Of a stretch of DNA of 48,029 nucleotides, positions 6,628 through 14,004 are shown piece by piece. Under the pieces are notes generated by a model. It was not told the origin of the DNA, did not search any database, and saw nothing but the letters and a program-made list of their open reading frames with translations. The DNA is from Streptomyces panaciradicis. Lineage in GTDB: Bacteria; Actinomycetota; Actinomycetes; Streptomycetales; Streptomycetaceae. Location of the stretch: assembly GCF_023516615.1 (NCBI RefSeq), contig NZ_JAMGBF010000118.1, positions 1 to 48,029 of the forward strand, written 5' to 3'. Both the position numbers and the translations under genes were made by a program. Each line of letters starts with the position of its first letter. The stretch's first letter is position 1.

Positions 6628-8802
6628 ATGACCGAGAGCACCACCATCCGCTGGGAACAGGACCGCACCGGCGTCGTCACCCTCGTCCTCGACGACCCGA
6701 ACCAGTCCGCGAACACCATGAACCAGGCGTTCCGCGACTCCCTGGCCGTGATCACCGACCGCCTGGAGGCCGAGAAGGACTCCATCCGCGGCGTCATCGT
6801 CACCTCTGCCAAGAAGACCTTCTTCGCCGGCGGCGACCTGCGCGACCTCATCCGGGTCACCCCCGAGACCGCGCAGGACCTCTTCGACGGCGGCATGGCC
6901 ATCAAGCGCAACCTGCGCCGCCTCGAGACCCTCGGCAAGCCGGTCGTCGCCGCGATCAACGGCGCCGCCCTCGGCGGCGGTTACGAGATCGCGCTCGCCT
7001 GCCACCACCGCGTCGCCCTCGACGCCCCCGGCTCCAAGATCGGCTGCCCCGAGGTCACCCTCGGCCTGCTCCCCGGAGGCGGCGGCGTCGTCCGCACCGT
7101 CCGCATGCTCGGCATCGCCGACGCCCTGCTGAAGGTCCTGCTCCAGGGCACCCAGTACAACCCGCAGCGGGCCTTGCAGAACGGCCTGGTCGACGACGTG
7201 GCCGCCACCCAGGACGAACTGCTCGCCAAGGCGCGCGCGTTCATCGACGCCCACCCCGAGTCGCAGCAGCCCTGGGACAGGCCCGGCTACCGCATCCCGG
7301 GCGGCACCCCCGCCCACCCCAAGTTCGCGGCCAACCTGCCCGCCTTCCCCGCCAACCTGCGCAAGCAGACGAACGGCGCCCCCTACCCGGCCCCGCGCAA
7401 CATCCTCGCCGCGGCCGTCGAGGGCTCCCAGGTCGACTTCGAGACCGCCCAGGTCATCGAGGCCCGGTACTTCGTGGAGCTGGCCGCCGGCCAGACCTCC
7501 AAGAACATGATCCAGGCCTTCTTCTTCGACCTCCAGGCCGTCAACTCCGGCGCCAACCGGCCCAAGGGCATCGAGCACCGCAAGGTCCGCAAGGTCGCCG
7601 TCCTCGGCGCCGGGATGATGGGCGCGGGCATCGCCTACTCCTGCGCCCGCGCCGGCATCGACGTCGTCCTGAAGGACGTCTCCCTGGAGGCGGCCGTCAA
7701 GGGCAAGGGCTACTCGGAGAAGCTGTGCGCCAAGGCCGTCTCCCGGGGCCGTACCACCCAGGAGAAGGCGGACGCGCTGCTCGCCCGCATCACGCCGGCC
7801 GCCGACCCGCAGGAGGTGGCCGGCTGCGACGCGGTGATCGAGGCCGTCTTCGAGAACCCCGAGCTCAAGCACAAGGTCTTCCAGGAGATCCAGCACATCG
7901 TCGAGCCGGACGCGCTGCTGTGCTCCAACACCTCGACCCTGCCGATCACCGCGCTCGCCGAGGGCGTCGAGCGCCAGAGCGACTTCATCGGCCTGCACTT
8001 CTTCTCGCCGGTGGACAAGATGCCGCTGGTCGAGATCATCAAGGGCGAGCGGACCGGCGACGAGGCCCTCGCACGCGCCTTCGACCTGGTCCGGCAGATC
8101 AACAAGACCCCGATCGTCGTCAACGACTCCCGCGGCTTCTTCACCTCCCGGGTGATCGGCCACTTCATCAACGAGGGCGTCGCCATGGTCGGCGAGGGCG
8201 TCGAGCCCGCGTCCGTCGAGCAGGCGGCCGCCCAGGCGGGTTATCCGGCCAAGGTGCTCTCCCTGATGGACGAGCTGACCCTCACCCTGCCGCGCAAGAT
8301 CCGCAACGAGTCCCGGCGGGCCGTCGAGGAGGCCGGCGGCACCTGGGCGACGCACCCCGCGGAGGCCGTCATCGACCGCATGGTCGACGAGTTCGACCGC
8401 CCCGGCCGCAGCGGGGGAGCGGGCTTCTACGACTACGACGAGACCGGCAAGCGGGCCGGTCTGTGGCCCGGACTGCGCGAGCACTTCACCAAGCCGGGGC
8501 ACGAGATCCCGTTCGCGGACATGCAGGAGCGCATGCTCTTCTCCGAGGCCCTCGACACCGTCCGCCTGCTGGAGGAGGGCGTCCTGACGTCGGTCGCCGA
8601 CGCCAACATCGGGTCGATCCTCGGCATCGGCTTCCCCGGCTGGACGGGCGGGGTGCTGCAGTACATCAACGGCTACGACGGCGGACTGCCCGGATTCGTG
8701 GCCCGCGCCCGTGAGCTGGCCGAGCGCTACGGCGAGCGGTTCGAGCCGCCCGCGCTGCTGGTGCGCAAGGCCGAGCAGGGGGAGCGGTTCGCGGACGCGT
8801 AG
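6628..8802 (+). CDS. FadB-type enoyl-CoA hydratase / 3-hydroxyacyl-CoA dehydrogenase
   Basis: A 724-residue bifunctional enzyme. The N-terminal crotonase domain has the oxyanion loops FFAGGDLRDL and ALGGGYEIALAC, then IGCPEVTLGLLPGGGG. The dehydrogenase half begins at about residue 315 with VAVLGAGMMGAGIAYSCARAG, an NAD-binding loop. It continues with CSNTSTLPIT and GLHFFSPVDKMPLVEII. Together these convert trans-2-enoyl-CoA to 3-ketoacyl-CoA. The start ATG follows CAACGGAGAC. It is the last gene of the operon and runs straight into a strong terminator. Domain order and length are as expected for the family, with no degradation. Confidence 0.95.
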   Translation: MTESTTIRWEQDRTGVVTLVLDDPNQSANTMNQAFRDSLAVITDRLEAEKDSIRGVIVTSAKKTFFAGGDLRDLIRVTPETAQDLFDGGMAIKRNLRRLETLGKPVVAAINGAALGGGYEIALACHHRVALDAPGSKIGCPEVTLGLLPGGGGVVRTVRMLGIADALLKVLLQGTQYNPQRALQNGLVDDVAATQDELLAKARAFIDAHPESQQPWDRPGYRIPGGTPAHPKFAANLPAFPANLRKQTNGAPYPAPRNILAAAVEGSQVDFETAQVIEARYFVELAAGQTSKNMIQAFFFDLQAVNSGANRPKGIEHRKVRKVAVLGAGMMGAGIAYSCARAGIDVVLKDVSLEAAVKGKGYSEKLCAKAVSRGRTTQEKADALLARITPAADPQEVAGCDAVIEAVFENPELKHKVFQEIQHIVEPDALLCSNTSTLPITALAEGVERQSDFIGLHFFSPVDKMPLVEIIKGERTGDEALARAFDLVRQINKTPIVVNDSRGFFTSRVIGHFINEGVAMVGEGVEPASVEQAAAQAGYPAKVLSLMDELTLTLPRKIRNESRRAVEEAGGTWATHPAEAVIDRMVDEFDRPGRSGGAGFYDYDETGKRAGLWPGLREHFTKPGHEIPFADMQERMLFSEALDTVRLLEEGVLTSVADANIGSILGIGFPGWTGGVLQYINGYDGGLPGFVARARELAERYGERFEPPALLVRKAEQGERFADA

Positions 8803-8807
8803 CGCAC

Positions 8808-8853
8808 CCGGGCGGCGGCGCCGGTACCTCCGGCGCCGCTGCCCGGTTTCTTT
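8808..8853 (+). terminator. Intrinsic terminator of the lipid-oxidation operon
   Basis: A 17-bp stem (8808-8824 with 8830-8846) has one G-U pair, a 5-base TACCT loop and a TTTCTTT run directly after it. It begins 6 bases after the stop of the FadB-type gene. This is the clearest classical terminator in the window. Confidence 0.9.
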
Positions 8854-8945
8854 CGGTCGGGAACCGGACCCGCTTGCCCTCGCAGGCCGGGACACCCACG
8901 CTGGCCCGCGAGCCGTCAGCCCGGTCCCGTCCCCGGAGGAGCCTC

Positions 8946-10574
8946 ATGGGATACCGTCCCGCCCTCGCCGTCCTGGACATCCTGCGCGACGAGGGCGTGG
9001 ACCGCGTCTTCGGCAACCCCGGCACCACCGAACTCCCCTTCCTCGCCGCCCTCTCGGACACGCCCGGCGCCCCCGAGTACGTGTTCGGCGTCCACGAGGG
9101 CTCCGTCGTCGCCATGGCCGACGGCTACGCCCGCGGCACCGGCCGCCCGGCCTTCGTCAGCCTGCACATCGCCGCCGGTCTCGCCAACGGCCTCATCGGC
9201 CTGCTCAACGCCCGCCGCTCGCGCACCCCGCTCGTGGTGACGGCCGGTCAGCAGGACCGCCGCCACCTCCAGCAGGACCCCATGCTCTCCGGCGACCTCA
9301 TCGGCCTCGCCACGCCCGCGGTGAAGGCGGCGTACGACGTCCAGCACGCCCACGACCTGCCGCTCGCCCTGCGCCGCGCCTTCGCCCTGGCCGTACGCCC
9401 GCCCGCCGGCCCGGTGTTCCTGTCCGTGCCCACGGACCTGCTCACCGAGGACACCGAGGTCGAGGTCCCCGCCCGCACCCCCGTGCCGCCCGCCGGACCC
9501 GCCGCCGGCCTCGAACGGGCCGCGTCCCTGCTCGGCGGCGCCGCCCGCCCGGCGATCGTCGCCGGGGACGGCGTGGGCCGCGAGGGCGCCCTGGCCGAGC
9601 TGGTGCGCACGGCGGAGGCCTGCGGGGCGGTCGTCCACCACCAGCCCATGGCGGACTGCCTGGACTTCCCCACCACGCACCCCCTGTACGCCGGGATGCT
9701 GCCGCCCCGTCACGACGCCGTCCGCGCCGCCCTGGCCGCGTACGACACCGTCCTGATCGTCGGAGCGCACGCCTTCACCCCGCACGCCTACACGCCCGGT
9801 CCGCCGCTGCCGCCCGGCCTGCGGGTCGTCCAGCTGGACTCCGACCCGGACGAGATCGGCCGCAACTTCCCCGCGGAGATCGGCCTGGTGGGGGCGCTCG
9901 CCCCCTCCCTGGACCGGCTCTCGGAACTGCTGCGGGACCACGTCCCCGCCCACACCGCCAAGTCCCGCACGCTGCGCGCCGGTGAACGCCACGCCGCCGA
10001 ACGCGAGCGCGACGAGTCCGCCGCCCGCGCCGCCTGCTCCACGGCCCCGCTCGCCCCCTGGGCCGCCGCCCACGCCGTCGCCCGCGGCCTGCCCCCGGAC
10101 GCCGTGGTCGTCGAAGAGGCCATCACCGTCGGCCTGTTGCTCCGCCGTCTCGTCCGCCTCGACCGCCCCGGGAGTTACACCCACACCGTCGGCGGCGGCC
10201 TCGGCTGGGGCATCGGCGCCGCCGTCGGCCGCGCCCTCGCCGAACCCGGCCGCCCCGTGGTCGCCGTCCTCGGCGACGGCTCCACCCTGTTCGGCCTGCA
10301 GGGTCTGTGGAGCGCCGCCCGGCAGCGCTCCCCCGTGCTGTTCGTGGTGATGGGCAACGGCGCCTACCGGACCGTGCAGGAGACCTACCGGGCGATGGGC
10401 GGTCAGGGCGTCTGCCCCGGCACGGACCTGGGCGAGCTGGACTTCACGCAGGCGGCACGGTTCTTCGGGGTGGACGCGGTACGGGCCGAGAGCGCCGAGC
10501 ATGTGCGTGAACTGGTCGCGGGGGCGGGGCGGCTGACCGGGCCGCTGCTGATCGACGTACCCGTGCGGTCCTGA
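8946..10574 (+). CDS. Thiamine diphosphate enzyme, benzoylformate decarboxylase-like
   Basis: A 542-residue ThDP-dependent enzyme of the acetolactate synthase/decarboxylase family. The N-terminal Pyr domain has FGNPGTTELPFL and VHEGSVVAMADGYAR, with the cofactor-activating Glu. The C-terminal PP domain has VLGDGSTLFGLQGLW and then MGNGAYRTV, the GDG...N metal/diphosphate motif. The segment order most resembles MdlC-type benzoylformate decarboxylase, but acetolactate-synthase-like enzymes cannot be excluded. A longer frame exists; the ATG at 8946 follows CCCGGAGGAG with good spacing and begins the conserved fold. There are no mandelate-pathway genes beside it, so the substrate is open. Confidence 0.85.
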   Translation: MGYRPALAVLDILRDEGVDRVFGNPGTTELPFLAALSDTPGAPEYVFGVHEGSVVAMADGYARGTGRPAFVSLHIAAGLANGLIGLLNARRSRTPLVVTAGQQDRRHLQQDPMLSGDLIGLATPAVKAAYDVQHAHDLPLALRRAFALAVRPPAGPVFLSVPTDLLTEDTEVEVPARTPVPPAGPAAGLERAASLLGGAARPAIVAGDGVGREGALAELVRTAEACGAVVHHQPMADCLDFPTTHPLYAGMLPPRHDAVRAALAAYDTVLIVGAHAFTPHAYTPGPPLPPGLRVVQLDSDPDEIGRNFPAEIGLVGALAPSLDRLSELLRDHVPAHTAKSRTLRAGERHAAERERDESAARAACSTAPLAPWAAAHAVARGLPPDAVVVEEAITVGLLLRRLVRLDRPGSYTHTVGGGLGWGIGAAVGRALAEPGRPVVAVLGDGSTLFGLQGLWSAARQRSPVLFVVMGNGAYRTVQETYRAMGGQGVCPGTDLGELDFTQAARFFGVDAVRAESAEHVRELVAGAGRLTGPLLIDVPVRS

Positions 10575-10680
10575 GCGGGGCCGGGCCGGCCCGGGCGGGG
10601 GGCCGGTCGGCCCATGGCAGCGCACCGGGACCGCGTCCACGCTGACGGCACATCAACTGACAGCCGCCCGGAGGGCCGTC

Positions 10681-12015
10681 ATGCCACATCAGCGCACCGT
10701 CCCCAGAAGACTGCTCGTCCTGTCGTCCGCCTGCCTCCTGACCGGCGCGGCCGCCCTCGCCCTCGCCCCGGCGGCCGCCGCCGAACCCGCCACCTCCGTC
10801 GCCTACCCCTCCGGTGCGAGCGCGACCCGCTACTCGGGACTCGCCTTCGACACCTGTACGGCACCGCCGCTCGCGTCCGTGCAGGCCTGGAACGCCTCGC
10901 CGTACCGCGCCCTCGGCGTCTACGTCTCCGGCGTCAACCGCACCTGTGCCCAGCCGCAGTTGACCGCCTCCTGGGTGGCCTCCGTGTCGCAGCTGAAATG
11001 GCGTCTGCTGCCCATCCACAAGGGCCTGCAGCCGCCCTGCGGAGCGCGTCCGACCGACGACAAGATCAGCACGACGCCGGCCACCGCCCGCTCGCAGGGC
11101 ACCGCCGCCGCCACCCAGGCGGTCACCGCGGCGAAGGCACTCGGCATGCGGCCGGGCAGCGCCCTGTACAACGACATCGAGAACTACAGCCAGACGGACA
11201 CCACGTGCCGCACGGCCGTGCTGTCCTACCTCTCCGCCTGGACGAAGGAACTGCACCGCGTCGGCTGGGTGTCCGGCGTCTACATGAACCTCAACCTCGG
11301 CGCGGGGCAACTCGCCGCCGCCTACACTTCCACCGCCTACGCGCGCCCGGACGCCCTGTGGATCGCGCGCTACGACGGGGTCGACTCGCTCAAGGGCTGG
11401 AGCGGCGTCACCGACTCCAAGTGGGCCGTCCACCAGCGCGCCAAGCAGTTCCGCGGCGGCCACGACGAGACCTACGGCGGCGTCACCCTCAACATCGACA
11501 CCGACCGCCTCGACGCTCCCGTCGCCACGGTCGCCCACCCCTACAAGGTGACCAGCACGACCGCCCTCAACGCCCGCACCGGTCCCTCGACGAGCTACCC
11601 CGTCGCCGCGACCTACGCCCCCGGCACGACCCTGAACATCCTCTGCCAGGCCCCCGGCGCCAAGGTCGCCACCACGTCGGTGTGGGACAGGCTCACCAAC
11701 GGCGCCTACGTCTCCGACCACTACGTCAGCACCCCGTCCGACACCGGCTACAGCTCCCCGCTGCCCCGCTGCACCTACCCCTACCAGGTCACCGCCACCA
11801 GCGGCCTGACCGAACGCAGCGGCCCCGGCTCCGGCTACACCGCCGTCGGCACCTCACCGAACGGCGCGCTCGCCTGGGTCACCTGCCAGCGCACCGGCAC
11901 GACGGTCGGCACGACGAAGATCTGGGACCGCCTCGACAACGGCCACTACCTCTCCGACCACTACGTGGCGACCCCCAGCACCACGACGTACAGCAAACCG
12001 GTCCCGCGCTGCTGA
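10681..12015 (+). CDS. Secreted DUF1906 glycoside-hydrolase-like protein with two C-terminal SH3-like repeats
   Basis: A 444-residue exported protein. A basic start (HQRTVPRR), a hydrophobic stretch and AAAAEP give a signal peptide ending near residue 36. The DUF1906 domain follows: GLAFDTCTAPPL, YRALGVYVSG, LYNDIENYSQTDT and WIARYDG, a TIM-barrel related to Rv2525c and GH25-like hydrolases. From about residue 280 two similar units of roughly 80 residues each end with WDRL.NG.Y.SDHYV and a final PRC. They resemble bacterial SH3 wall-binding domains. A peptidoglycan role is inference from domain type. ATG follows CCGGAGGGCC. Confidence 0.85.
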   Translation: MPHQRTVPRRLLVLSSACLLTGAAALALAPAAAAEPATSVAYPSGASATRYSGLAFDTCTAPPLASVQAWNASPYRALGVYVSGVNRTCAQPQLTASWVASVSQLKWRLLPIHKGLQPPCGARPTDDKISTTPATARSQGTAAATQAVTAAKALGMRPGSALYNDIENYSQTDTTCRTAVLSYLSAWTKELHRVGWVSGVYMNLNLGAGQLAAAYTSTAYARPDALWIARYDGVDSLKGWSGVTDSKWAVHQRAKQFRGGHDETYGGVTLNIDTDRLDAPVATVAHPYKVTSTTALNARTGPSTSYPVAATYAPGTTLNILCQAPGAKVATTSVWDRLTNGAYVSDHYVSTPSDTGYSSPLPRCTYPYQVTATSGLTERSGPGSGYTAVGTSPNGALAWVTCQRTGTTVGTTKIWDRLDNGHYLSDHYVATPSTTTYSKPVPRC

Positions 12016-12029
12016 CACCCGGGTGTCAG
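12012..12029. terminator. Palindrome spanning two convergent stop codons, possible bidirectional terminator
   Basis: CTGACACCCGGGTGTCAG is a perfect 18-bp palindrome. It contains the TGA of the DUF1906 gene (12013-12015) and, on the other strand, the TGA of the MerR gene (12026-12028). It could fold into a 7-bp hairpin on either transcript, but no U-tract follows. Confidence 0.5.
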
Positions 12030-12751
12030 GCGGGGCGGCCCTCCTCGGGAGCCGCCAGCCACTGGTGCACCTCTTCCTTCAGCGACCGCTGGAACGTGGT
12101 CAGCAGCGCCTGCACCACGATCGGCTGCATGTGCGCGGACAGGGACTTCACGTCCTCCTCGGTCCGCTCGGACACCTCGCTGCGAAACAGCCGGGACAGC
12201 TCGCGGGCCGCCGCCCGGGAGTGCTCGATCATCACCTCGCGCGCCGCGAGGATCGCCTCCTGCGACAGCGGCACGTCGAGCAGCTGCACGGCCAGCCGCA
12301 GCAGCCCCGAGTCCACCCGGAAGGCGTCCCCCTCGCGCCGCACCATGCCCATCGCGGTCAGCCGCTCGACGTCCTCCTCGCTCAGCGCCCGCCCCGCCCG
12401 GCGCCGCAGCTCCTCGGGGGTCACCGTCTCCACGCTGTCCGGCGCCCAGGAGGCCACGACGGCCCGGTGGATCGCCAGGTCGTGGTGGCTCAGGTCGGCC
12501 GGCAGCTGCTCCATGTAGCGCTCGATCGCCGCCAGCGTCATGCCCTGGTGCTGCAGTTCCTCGATCAGGTTGAGCCGGGCCAGGTGCGCGGGCCCGTAGT
12601 GGCCGACCCGGCGCGGACCGATCACCGGCGGGGGGATGAGCCCTTTGGTGCCGTAGAACCGGACCGTGCGGACCGTGATGCCGGCCCGCGCGGCCAGCTC
12701 GTCGATCGTGAGCGTCGGCTCCCCGGTGGCGCTGTCGGTGTCGGTCGTCAT
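12026..12751 (-). CDS. MerR family transcriptional regulator
   Basis: A 241-residue regulator. The N-terminal winged-helix domain has LTIDELAARAGITVRTVRFY then GLIPPP and RVGHYGPAHLARL, a standard MerR DNA-binding domain (about 13-80). The rest is a helical effector domain with no Cys cluster, so a metal sensor is unlikely. The frame could begin further upstream, but the ATG at 12751 starts the conserved region. No Shine-Dalgarno sequence precedes it, and a -10-like GATACT lies about 12 bases upstream, so a leaderless mRNA is likely. The ligand is unknown. The divergent neighbour is a PfkB kinase 335 bp away. Confidence 0.9.
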   Translation of the reverse strand: MTTDTDSATGEPTLTIDELAARAGITVRTVRFYGTKGLIPPPVIGPRRVGHYGPAHLARLNLIEELQHQGMTLAAIERYMEQLPADLSHHDLAIHRAVVASWAPDSVETVTPEELRRRAGRALSEEDVERLTAMGMVRREGDAFRVDSGLLRLAVQLLDVPLSQEAILAAREVMIEHSRAAARELSRLFRSEVSERTEEDVKSLSAHMQPIVVQALLTTFQRSLKEEVHQWLAAPEEGRPA

Positions 12752-13086
12752 GTGCAGCAGTATCGCTGTCACACCAGTACTGCGAAACCTCGGCGGCCGC
12801 TGGGTGATCATCGCCCCGCCTTCCGCCTCCCCGGCAGCCCCGTCACGGAACCGACCACGATCACCCTCATCTGGAACGCCCCCGAGGCCGGCCGAAAGAC
12901 CCTCCTCATCATCGGCCTGGCCACCCCGCGGAGGGGCGCTCCTGCCGTATTTCGCCTGACGGCCGGAGGGGGCCGTTTTGCCGGGGGAGGCGGGCGGTTA
13001 GTCTCCGGTGTCGGGCCGTTGATCATTCGGCTGCTGGAGGGGCGGGGCGTCGCCGTCACCGTCCACGACCATGGGGAGGGCGGAAC
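12752..13086. other. 335-bp intergenic region between merR and the PfkB kinase gene
   Basis: Next to merR it holds the inverted repeat listed separately. Positions about 12812-12940 have GC-rich third positions in the forward frame that ends at TGA 13090, as if coding. However, that frame has no start codon with a ribosome binding site and gives no recognisable protein, so I do not call a gene. The last 60 bases before 13087 presumably carry the kinase promoter; I see no clear -35/-10 pair. Confidence 0.5.
12757..12783. promoter_or_regulatory. Inverted repeat GCAGTA-N15-TACTGC, candidate MerR autoregulatory operator
   Basis: Perfect 6-bp arms lie at 12757-12762 and 12778-12783, just upstream of the merR start. 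The dyad overlaps the only -10-like element for that gene (reverse strand GATACT). MerR proteins usually bind dyads lying between -35 and -10 of their own or neighbouring promoters. Confidence 0.45.
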
Positions 13087-13989
13087 GTGAGTCGCGAGAA
13101 CGACGTGCTCGTGCTGGGTGGGGCCGGGGTCGACACCATCGTGTACGTGCCGGAGCTGCCGTTGCCGTACGCGGACAGCTACCCGATCGAGCAAGGCATC
13201 CGCACCCGCGCCGGACAGACCGGCGACTTCGTCGCGCTCGGGCTGGCCGCCCTCGGCCTGCGCGTGCACCATCTCGACCTGCTCGGCGACGACCCCGAGG
13301 GCGACCTGGTCCGCGCCCTGCACCGGGACCACGGCATCCCGCTCACCGCGATCCCGCACCCCGCCGGGACGAAGCGCGCCGTCAACCTCGTCGGCCCCGA
13401 CGGCCGCCGGCTGTCCCTGTACGACTCCAGCCGCACCCGCGGCACGGACCGCCTCCCGGAGGACGTGGTCCGCGAGCTGGCCGCGGCGAGCCGGCACGCG
13501 CACGTGTCCATCACGCAGCCGTGCGCCGAGGCCCTGCCCGCGCTGCGCGAGAGCGGCGTGACCCTCTCCACCGACCTGCACGACTGGGACGGCGAGAACC
13601 CCTACCACCAGGCGTTCGCCGACGCCGCCGACATCGTCTTCGTCTCCGCCGCCGCCCTCACCGACCCGGAGCGGACGATGCGCGCCGTCACCGAGCGCGG
13701 CCGCGCCGAGGTGGTCGTGGCGATGGCCGGGGCGAAGGGCGCCTTCCTGCTCGCCGACGACGAGCTGACCCACGTGCCGCCCGTGGCGCCGCCCTCGCCG
13801 GTGGTCGATTCCAACGGCGCGGGCGACGCCTTCGTCTCCGCGTTCCTGCACGGCTGGCTCAACCGTGAGACGCCCCGGCGCTGCGCGCTGTACGGCGCCG
13901 TCGCGGGCGCCCACGCCTGCACGGTCCCCTCGACCCGGGCGGAGCCGATCGGCCGGGAGGAGCTGCTCGCCAGGGCGGCCGAGCTGTAG
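13087..13989 (+). CDS. PfkB-family carbohydrate kinase
   Basis: A 300-residue ribokinase-like sugar or nucleoside kinase. The N-terminal substrate region reads VLVLGGAGVDTIVYV and GQTGDFVALGLAALG. The C-terminal PfkB signature is DSNGAGDAFVSAFLHGW (about 240-256), with the catalytic Asp in GAGD. GTG start behind GAGGGCGGAAC. The exact sugar cannot be read from the sequence, and no transport or sugar-catabolic genes sit beside it. It ends 15 bp from the convergent M1 peptidase gene. The call to the PfkB family is certain; the substrate is unknown. Confidence 0.9.
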   Translation: MSRENDVLVLGGAGVDTIVYVPELPLPYADSYPIEQGIRTRAGQTGDFVALGLAALGLRVHHLDLLGDDPEGDLVRALHRDHGIPLTAIPHPAGTKRAVNLVGPDGRRLSLYDSSRTRGTDRLPEDVVRELAAASRHAHVSITQPCAEALPALRESGVTLSTDLHDWDGENPYHQAFADAADIVFVSAAALTDPERTMRAVTERGRAEVVVAMAGAKGAFLLADDELTHVPPVAPPSPVVDSNGAGDAFVSAFLHGWLNRETPRRCALYGAVAGAHACTVPSTRAEPIGREELLARAAEL

Positions 13990-14004
13990 GAGGCGGGGTG
14001 TGGC

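Noticed and set aside
6448..8895. 815-codon open frame on the reverse strand opposite the FadB-type gene
   Set aside because: It is a shadow produced by GC-rich third positions of the forward gene, with low-complexity Val/Gly/Asp/Arg composition and no family motif.
10581..10594. CCGGGCCGGCCCGG palindrome after the ThDP enzyme gene as a terminator
   Set aside because: It leaves no adequate loop for a strong hairpin and has no U-tract. Such GC palindromes are common by chance in this DNA.
12023..13090. 355-codon forward frame covering the MerR region and ending in GTGA with the PfkB kinase start
   Set aside because: Most of it is the shadow of merR. The only part with coding-like bias lacks a start codon with a ribosome binding site.
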